A stretch of DNA of 11,210 nt from a bacterium. Lineage in GTDB: Bacteria; Verrucomicrobiota; Verrucomicrobiae; Limisphaerales; J093. A program made the translations under genes and the position numbers. This document shows, piece by piece, positions 5,901 to 11,210 of the stretch (position 1 is the first letter of the stretch; each line of letters opens with the position of its first letter). A model generated the notes under the pieces. That model was not told the origin of the DNA and did no database searches. It saw nothing but the letters and a program-made list of their open reading frames with translations. The stretch is taken from assembly GCA_021839785.1 (NCBI GenBank), contig JAKCAB010000473.1, forward strand, positions 1 through 11,210, given 5' to 3'.

Positions 5901-7025
5901 TCAAAGCGCCTGACCCGTCGCCCCGTCGAAGGCGTGCGCCCGATCGAGTCGCAGCGTGACGGTAATGCGTTCGCCGGGGCGCACCGCTGTCACGCACGTC
6001 ACCTGCGCCACCAACCGGCAGCCTTCCGCGTCCAGATGGAGGCACGCGCCGTCCGCGCCCAGCGGCTCCACCAACTCGACCAGTGCGTTCAGCGTTTCGC
6101 CCGCGGACTCCGCGCCGGCGCTGCCCAGAACGACGTGTTCCGGCCGCAAGCCCAGCGTGATGGTCCGGCCGCCGCGGTCCGCCCAGCGCGTTGCCAGCGT
6201 GCCGGGCAACGTCCACGGCCGACCGGGCCGGCCTTCGGCGGCGGCGAACTGCCATTGGCCATCGCGGGAAGTCAGCGTGCCCGGGATCAGATTCATTGGC
6301 GGCGACCCGATGAAGCCGGCGACGAAGACATTTGCCGGTTGCTCGTAAAGCTCGCGCGGCGGCGCGACTTGCTGCAATGCGCCGGCGCACAACACCGCCA
6401 CGCGGTCGCCCAGGCTCAGCGCTTCGGCCTGGTCGTGGGTGACGTGCAGCCACAGGCCGCCGAGTTCGCGATGGACGCGCGCGATCTCGCGTCGGAGCTG
6501 CGCGCGCAACGGGGCGTCCAGCGCGGCCAGCGGTTCGTCGAGCAGCAGCACCCGTGGCCGGTTGATCAGCGCCCGCCCAAGCGCGACGCGCTGGCGTTCG
6601 CCGCCGGACAATTCGCCCGGGCGACGGCCGAGCACCGGCGCGAGACCCAACAGGGCGGAGACTTCGCGGACGCGCGTCTCGATTTCCGCGCGCGCCACGC
6701 GGCGCAGGCGCAGGCCCAAAGCCAGGTTTTCGAAGGCGCTGAGATGCGGGTACAAAGCGCCGCTTTGAAAAACGAAACCGACGCCGCGCGCCGCCGGCGG
6801 CACCCCCGCCAGGTCGCGATCGTCCATTTGAATGCGGCCCGCGGAAGGCGTCTCGAGGCCGGCGATGAGGCGCAAGAGCGTGGTTTTGCCGCACCCGGAA
6901 GGACCGACCACGGCGAGCAACTCGCCGCTGGCGACGGCGAGGTTGAGCGAACGGATGGCCGGCACCGTCCGGCCGTGCGGCCCGACGAAGTCTTTGCTGA
7001 CGTTTTCCAGGACAATGCCCGCCAT
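5901..7025 (-). CDS. ABC transporter ATP-binding protein, MalK/UgpC (CUT1) type
   Basis: The ATP-hydrolysing subunit of an importer, of the group that energises uptake of oligosaccharides, glycerol-3-phosphate and related solutes. The 374-residue product has Walker A GPSGCGKTT (41-49), Q-loop Gln87, signature LSGGERQR (139-146), Walker B LLLDEP (160-165), D-loop Asp170 and switch His197 (THDQAEA). A C-terminal MOBE/TOBE domain follows, marked by GLRPEHV (292-298) and typical of MalK-like proteins. The region FIGSPPMNLIPG between the domains is also characteristic. The ATG at 7023-7025 gives the usual N-terminus (MAGIVLENVSKDF); no Shine-Dalgarno sequence is seen. No permease or binding-protein gene is adjacent, so it either serves complexes encoded elsewhere, as MsmK-like shared ATPases do, or is an orphan. 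It is divergent from gltB and followed by the rhomboid gene. Confidence 0.93.
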   Translation of the reverse strand: MAGIVLENVSKDFVGPHGRTVPAIRSLNLAVASGELLAVVGPSGCGKTTLLRLIAGLETPSAGRIQMDDRDLAGVPPAARGVGFVFQSGALYPHLSAFENLALGLRLRRVARAEIETRVREVSALLGLAPVLGRRPGELSGGERQRVALGRALINRPRVLLLDEPLAALDAPLRAQLRREIARVHRELGGLWLHVTHDQAEALSLGDRVAVLCAGALQQVAPPRELYEQPANVFVAGFIGSPPMNLIPGTLTSRDGQWQFAAAEGRPGRPWTLPGTLATRWADRGGRTITLGLRPEHVVLGSAGAESAGETLNALVELVEPLGADGACLHLDAEGCRLVAQVTCVTAVRPGERITVTLRLDRAHAFDGATGQAL

Positions 7026-7227
7026 GCCGGGCGAGCTTCGGCGAACCCGCCGGAGGCGTCGAGGGCGGAGTCGATTTTTACACTTCCCGCGCGGGCGGGA
7101 TGTCCCGATGCTGTTCGCGCAGCACGCCCGGCGAAGCCGAATACCACACCGGCGACGCTCCACCGGGATTTCTCGCGCGGGACCCGCCGCATCCCTTCCG
7201 GCCCGATCATTCACGTGCACGGGCGGC

Positions 7228-7245
7228 ACAGGCACGAATGCCTGT
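7228..7245. repeat. Small hairpin ACAGGCA-CGAA-TGCCTGT
   Basis: Perfect seven-base arms (7228-7234 and 7239-7245) enclose a CGAA tetraloop of the GNRA-like stable class closed by A-T. It resembles dispersed REP-like palindromes common between genes of large bacterial genomes. Only one copy lies in this window. It abuts the proposed gltB -35 box and could also be an operator. Confidence 0.42.
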
Positions 7246-7273
7246 TGCGTTGCGGGGTACAAGTGGTTATTAA
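7245..7273 (+). promoter_or_regulatory. Candidate sigma70-like promoter for gltB
   Basis: TTGCGT (7245-7250) and TATTAA (7268-7273) are spaced by 17 bp, about 50 bp upstream of the gltB ATG. Both boxes are partial matches to consensus. The -35 box overlaps the last base of the hairpin at 7228-7245. This is a weak, pattern-only prediction. Confidence 0.25.
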
Positions 7274-7324
7274 TCTCGAAATTTTGGACACGAACGCAGA
7301 GTGAACGGAACGAACCGAACGAAG

Positions 7325-10300
7325 ATGACGACCCAGCCTGAAGGCCATTCGGCGGCGGGCGGCCGCCCCTTGCTTGGACCCCCTGCAAAGCAGGGTTTGT
7401 ACGACCCCTGGTTTGAGCACGACGCGTGTGGCGTCGGCTTTGTGGTCAACATCAAGGGCAAGGCCTCGAACGAGATCATCCGCCAGGGGCTGCGGGTGCT
7501 GGAGAACCTGACCCATCGCGGCGCCTGCGGTTCGGAAGCCAACACCGGCGACGGCGCCGGCGTGCTCATCCAGATGCCGGACAAATTTCTGCGCAAGGCC
7601 ACGGCCCACGCGGGCATCAAATTGCCGCCGCAGGGCCAGTATGGCGTGGGGATGTTGTTTCTGCCGCCCGACCCGGCGCAGCGCCGGAACTGCGAGCGGC
7701 TTTTCGAGGTGATCGTGGCCGAGGAAGGCCAGGAGGTGCTCGGCTGGCGCACCGTGCCGACCGACAATTCGACGATCGGCAATTCCGCCAAGGCGAGCGA
7801 GCCGTTCATGCGCCAGGTGTTCATCGGGCGGAGCCCGAACCTGGCGGACGACCTGGCGTTCGAGCGCAAGCTGTTCGTGATCCGCAAGCGCGCGGTCACC
7901 GAGATTCGCAACTCGGGCCTCAAGGGCAGCCACTATTGGTACAGCGCCAGCATGTCCTACAAGACGCTTTGCTACAAAGGCATGCTCACGCCCGACCAGT
8001 TGGCGCAATATTACCCGGACCTGAACGATCCGAACCTCGAGAGCGCGCTGGCGCTGGTCCACTCGCGTTTCAGCACGAACACGTTTCCCAGTTGGGAGCG
8101 CGGCCACCCGTACCGGTACGCGGCCCACAACGGCGAGATCAACACGCTGCGCGGCAACATCAACTGGATGCACGCGCGCCAGGCGATGTTCGAGTCCGAC
8201 CTGTTCGGCGAGGACATCAAGCAGATTCTTCCGATCATCAACACCAACGGCAGCGACTCGGCGATGTTCGACAATTGCCTCGAGCTGCTGGTCCTCGCCG
8301 GCCGCTCCCTGCCGCACGCGGTGATGATGATGATCCCGGAACCGTGGCAAAACCACGAGCGCATGAGCGATGAGAAGCGGGCGTTCTACGAGTATCACTC
8401 GTGCCTCATGGAACCGTGGGACGGCCCGGCCTCGATCGCGTTCACGGACGGCATCCAGATCGGTGCTGTGCTGGACCGCAACGGCCTGCGGCCTTCGCGG
8501 TATTACGTCACCAAGGACGACTTGGTGGTCATGGCGTCGGAGGTGGGCGTGCTGGACATCCCGCCGGATCGCGTGCAGAGCAAAGGCCGGCTCCAACCGG
8601 GCCGCATGTTCCTGATCGACACCCAGGAAGGCCGCATCATCGCCGACGAGGAAATCAAGCACGAGACCGCCTCGGCCCAGCCGTACCGGCAGTGGCTGAA
8701 CAAGCACCAGGTTGAACTCGCGCACCTGCCCGATCCGCCCTCCGTGCCGGAACCGGATCACAAAACCGTCCTGCAACGCCAGCAGGCGTTCGGCTACACC
8801 TTCGAGGAATTGCGCCTCCTGCTGGTGCCGATGGCGCGCGACGGCGTCGAGGCGGTGGGTTCGATGGGCAACGACACCCCGCTCGCCGTGCTCTCGAACC
8901 GGCCGCTGCTGCTGTACAATTATTTCAAGCAGATCTTCGCCCAGGTGACGAATCCGCCGATCGACTGCATCCGCGAGGAGATCGTCACGGCCACGGAAAC
9001 CTGCACCGGCTCCGAACGGAACCTGCTCCTGCCCGTCCCGGAGAGCTGCCACCTGATCAAGCTCAAGACGCCCGTCCTCACCAATGAGGAACTGGCGAAA
9101 CTCCGGCATGTCGCCCAAGGCGACTTCCGGTCGGTCACCCTGCCGATTCTCTTCAATCCGGCCGAAGGACCGATCGGCTTGGAAAAGGCGATGGCCGCGT
9201 TGTACGCAAAGGCCGACCGCGCGATCCAGGAAGGGATCAACATCATCATCCTGTCCGATCGCGGCATCGACGCCGAGAACGCGCCGCTGCCGGCCTTGCT
9301 GGTCGTTTCGGGGTTGCACCACCACCTGATCCGCAACGGCACGCGCACGCGCGTCGGATTGGTGCTCGAATCGGGCGAACCGCGCGAGGTGCATCATTTC
9401 GCCTTGCTGATCGGCTACGGCTGCAGCGCCATCAACCCGTACCTCGCCTTCGAGACCCTCGACGACATGATCCGCCAGGGTCTGCTCAAAGACATCGACC
9501 ACAAGACTGCGTGCAAGAATTACGCGAAGGCAGTCGTCAAGGGCGTGGTGAAGGTGTGCTCGAAGATGGGCATCTCCACCATCCAGAGCTATCGCGGCGC
9601 GCAGATTTTCGAGGCCATCGGCCTGCACCATTCAGTCATCGACAAGTATTTTACCTGGACGCCGTCGCGCATCGAAGGCGTGGGCCTGGACGTGATCGCT
9701 CAGGAAGCCATCGCCCGCCACCAGCAGGCTTTTCCGGATCGGCAGGTGAACGGGCACGCGCTGGACGCCGGCGGCCAGTACCAATGGCGGCAGGACAGCG
9801 AGTTTCACCTGTTCAACCCGGACACGATCCACCAGCTCCAGAAGGCGGTCCGGCTGGGCAGCTACCAGTTGTACCAGCAGTACGCCCGCAGCGTGAACGA
9901 GCAGGCGGACAACTTGTGCACGCTCCGCGGCCTGCTCGATTTCAAACCGCGCCCGCCCGTGCCGATCGACGAGGTCGAGTCGGTCGAGTCGATCATGAAG
10001 CGCTTCAAGTCCGGCGCCATGAGCTACGGCTCGATCAGCCAGGAAGCGCACGAGACCCTGGCGATCGCGATGAACCGCATCGGCGGCCGCAGCAACACCG
10101 GCGAAGGCGGTGAGGATCCGCAGCGGTACGTCTGGCAGAACGAACTGGGCGACTCGAAGAATTCCGCGATCAAACAGGTGGCTTCCGGGCGCTTCGGCGT
10201 CACCAGCTATTACCTCGTCAACGCGCGCGAACTGCAGATCAAGATGGCGCAGGGCGCCAAGCCCGGCGAAGGCGGACAGTTGCCCGGCCAGAAAGTTTAT

Positions 10301-11210
10301 CCGTGGATCGCCAAAGTGCGTCACTCGACGCCCGGCGTGGGGCTGATTTCGCCGCCGCCGCACCACGACATCTACTCGATCGAAGATCTCGCCGAGTTGA
10401 TTCACGATCTGAAGAACGCAAACGAAAACGCCCGCATCAGCGTGAAGCTCGTCTCCGAGGTCGGCGTGGGCACGATCGCCGCCGGGGTGGCCAAAGCCCA
10501 CGCGGACGTGGTGCTCATCAGCGGCCACGATGGCGGCACCGGCGCGTCGCCCCAAACCAGCATCAAACACGCGGGCCTGCCGTGGGAACTCGGCCTGGCG
10601 GAAACCCACCAGACGCTGGTGTTGAATAATCTCCGCAGCCGCATCGCGGTCGAGACGGACGGCCAGTTGAAGACCGGCCGGGACGTGGTCATCGCCACCC
10701 TGCTGGGGGCGGAGGAATTCGGCTTCGCCACCGCGCCGTTGGTCGCGATGGGGTGCATCATGATGCGGGTCTGCCACTTGAACACCTGCCCGGTGGGCGT
10801 GGCCACGCAGAACCCGCAACTCCGCAAGAACTTCATGGGCCAGCCGGAGCACGTCGTGAACTTCATGCGCTTCGTCGCCCAGGAAACGCGCGAGTGGATG
10901 GCGCGACTCGGCTTCCGCACCATCGACGAAATGGTCGGCCACACGGAGGTCCTCGAGCCGCGGCGCGCCGTGGAGCACTGGAAGGCGCGCGGGCTGGACT
11001 TCACGAACATCCTGTATCGACCCGAGGCGGACAAGAGCGTCGGCCGGTACTGCCAGGTGGCGCAGGACCACGGCCTGAAGGATTCGCTCGACAAGACCAC
11101 GTTGCTCGAACTCTGCCGGCCGGCGATCGAGCGCGGCGAGCGCGTCCGGGCCGAACTGCCGATCCGGAATGTGAATCGCGTGGTCGGCACGATCACCGGC
11201 AGCGAGATCA
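7325..11210 (+). CDS. gltB: Glutamate synthase large (alpha) subunit, 3' end beyond window
   Basis: GltB makes two glutamates from glutamine and 2-oxoglutarate with electrons from the small subunit (NADPH or ferredoxin), the main ammonia-assimilation route with glutamine synthetase. All 1295 visible codons are open. Residues 1-34 are a propeptide; Cys35 in HDACGVGF becomes the N-terminal nucleophile of the class II glutaminase domain (about 35-445, with [18 protein letters not shown] and [10 protein letters not shown]). A central domain follows (about 485-770), then the FMN-binding synthase domain (about 835-1210, with [18 protein letters not shown] and [10 protein letters not shown] near 1067). 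The 3Fe-4S cysteines are 1144, 1150 and 1155 ([19 protein letters not shown]). The last visible residues ([14 protein letters not shown]) open the GXGXG beta-helix. Full length is usually about 1500, so about 200 residues lie outside. The ATG at 7325 lacks a clear Shine-Dalgarno sequence; GTG 7301 is an alternative. Confidence 0.97.
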   Translation, partial: MTTQPEGHSAAGGRPLLGPPAKQGLYDPWFEHDACGVGFVVNIKGKASNEIIRQGLRVLENLTHRGACGSEANTGDGAGVLIQMPDKFLRKATAHAGIKLPPQGQYGVGMLFLPPDPAQRRNCERLFEVIVAEEGQEVLGWRTVPTDNSTIGNSAKASEPFMRQVFIGRSPNLADDLAFERKLFVIRKRAVTEIRNSGLKGSHYWYSASMSYKTLCYKGMLTPDQLAQYYPDLNDPNLESALALVHSRFSTNTFPSWERGHPYRYAAHNGEINTLRGNINWMHARQAMFESDLFGEDIKQILPIINTNGSDSAMFDNCLELLVLAGRSLPHAVMMMIPEPWQNHERMSDEKRAFYEYHSCLMEPWDGPASIAFTDGIQIGAVLDRNGLRPSRYYVTKDDLVVMASEVGVLDIPPDRVQSKGRLQPGRMFLIDTQEGRIIADEEIKHETASAQPYRQWLNKHQVELAHLPDPPSVPEPDHKTVLQRQQAFGYTFEELRLLLVPMARDGVEAVGSMGNDTPLAVLSNRPLLLYNYFKQIFAQVTNPPIDCIREEIVTATETCTGSERNLLLPVPESCHLIKLKTPVLTNEELAKLRHVAQGDFRSVTLPILFNPAEGPIGLEKAMAALYAKADRAIQEGINIIILSDRGIDAENAPLPALLVVSGLHHHLIRNGTRTRVGLVLESGEPREVHHFALLIGYGCSAINPYLAFETLDDMIRQGLLKDIDHKTACKNYAKAVVKGVVKVCSKMGISTIQSYRGAQIFEAIGLHHSVIDKYFTWTPSRIEGVGLDVIAQEAIARHQQAFPDRQVNGHALDAGGQYQWRQDSEFHLFNPDTIHQLQKAVRLGSYQLYQQYARSVNEQADNLCTLRGLLDFKPRPPVPIDEVESVESIMKRFKSGAMSYGSISQEAHETLAIAMNRIGGRSNTGEGGEDPQRYVWQNELGDSKNSAIKQVASGRFGVTSYYLVNARELQIKMAQGAKPGEGGQLPGQKVYPWIAKVRHSTPGVGLISPPPHHDIYSIEDLAELIHDLKNANENARISVKLVSEVGVGTIAAGVAKAHADVVLISGHDGGTGASPQTSIKHAGLPWELGLAETHQTLVLNNLRSRIAVETDGQLKTGRDVVIATLLGAEEFGFATAPLVAMGCIMMRVCHLNTCPVGVATQNPQLRKNFMGQPEHVVNFMRFVAQETREWMARLGFRTIDEMVGHTEVLEPRRAVEHWKARGLDFTNILYRPEADKSVGRYCQVAQDHGLKDSLDKTTLLELCRPAIERGERVRAELPIRNVNRVVGTITGSEI

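Larger units (their letters stand above)
7026..7324. promoter_or_regulatory. Divergent intergenic region between ABC ATPase and gltB
   Basis: This 299-bp spacer must carry the promoters of both divergent genes. It contains a perfect 10-bp palindrome CCCGCGCGGG (7086-7095), a small hairpin (7228-7245) and an AT-rich patch (7267-7286) in an otherwise GC-rich stretch. A direct-repeat-like run built of GAACG/GAACC units (7302-7321) leads into the gltB start. No gene is supported. An in-frame GTG at 7301 is an alternative gltB start. Confidence 0.45.

Noticed and set aside
5514..7304. 596-codon plus-strand open frame opposite the rhomboid and ABC genes
   Set aside because: The minus strand has Walker A, signature, Walker B and rhomboid motifs. 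The plus-strand product is Arg/Gln/Ala-rich filler.
7026..7388. N-terminal extension of the ABC ATPase up to 7388
   Set aside because: The extension runs through the intergenic hairpin into antisense gltB and adds about 120 residues without homology; MAGIVLENVSKDF at 7025 is the standard start of the family.
7211..9631. 806-codon minus-strand open frame opposite gltB
   Set aside because: The plus strand encodes unmistakable glutamate synthase. The antisense translation is low-complexity and rich in His, Arg, Val and Ala, a codon-bias shadow.
9632..11071. 479-codon minus-strand open frame opposite the 3' half of gltB
   Set aside because: It has the same shadow character and lies entirely within the FMN and Fe-S part of GltB; no recognisable motif.
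1..11210. CRISPR array, tRNA, rRNA, riboswitch or novel defence system
   Set aside because: I saw no regularly spaced direct repeats, no tRNA-like cloverleaf or rRNA-like stretch, and no toxin-antitoxin, nuclease or reverse-transcriptase motifs.

Overview
The window is GC-rich bacterial DNA with long genes, almost no recognisable Shine-Dalgarno sequences and degenerate relics between intact genes. The gene set (secreted prolyl oligopeptidase, arylsulfatase and acid-phosphatase relics, HPr, rhomboid, GltB) and the small dispersed hairpins fit a soil or freshwater member of the Planctomycetota/Verrucomicrobiota group. That placement is an inference from gene style, not proof.

Layout. 1-887 (minus) is a decayed IS630-family transposase with two frameshifts, cut by the left edge of the window; a 10-bp-arm hairpin and an AT-rich patch lie just upstream of its start. 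1111-3231 (plus) is an intact, probably exported S9A prolyl oligopeptidase. 3232-4835 is a gene graveyard. It holds the 3' end of an arylsulfatase gene (3315-3833) broken by a Trp-to-stop change, a stem-loop that probably was its terminator, and a HAD acid-phosphatase relic (4042-4469) that has lost its catalytic core by an internal deletion and also carries a frameshift and a stop. About 366 bp with no supportable gene follow. 4836-5198 (plus) is an HPr-like phosphocarrier. 5295-5864 and 5901-7025 (both minus) are a rhomboid protease and a MalK/UgpC-type ABC ATPase in an apparent two-gene unit, convergent with HPr across a long inverted repeat. From 7325 to the right edge (plus) runs gltB, the glutamate synthase large subunit. 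It is open at the window end, with 1295 codons present.

The intact genes are mostly general metabolism: ammonia assimilation (GltB), regulatory or sugar-PTS phosphorelay (HPr), an ATPase for an importer encoded elsewhere, intramembrane proteolysis and peptide degradation. They do not form one pathway. I found no convincing evidence for a new defence, mobile or RNA-based system. The most informative observations are the exact lesions in the three pseudogenes and the small structured repeats between genes.
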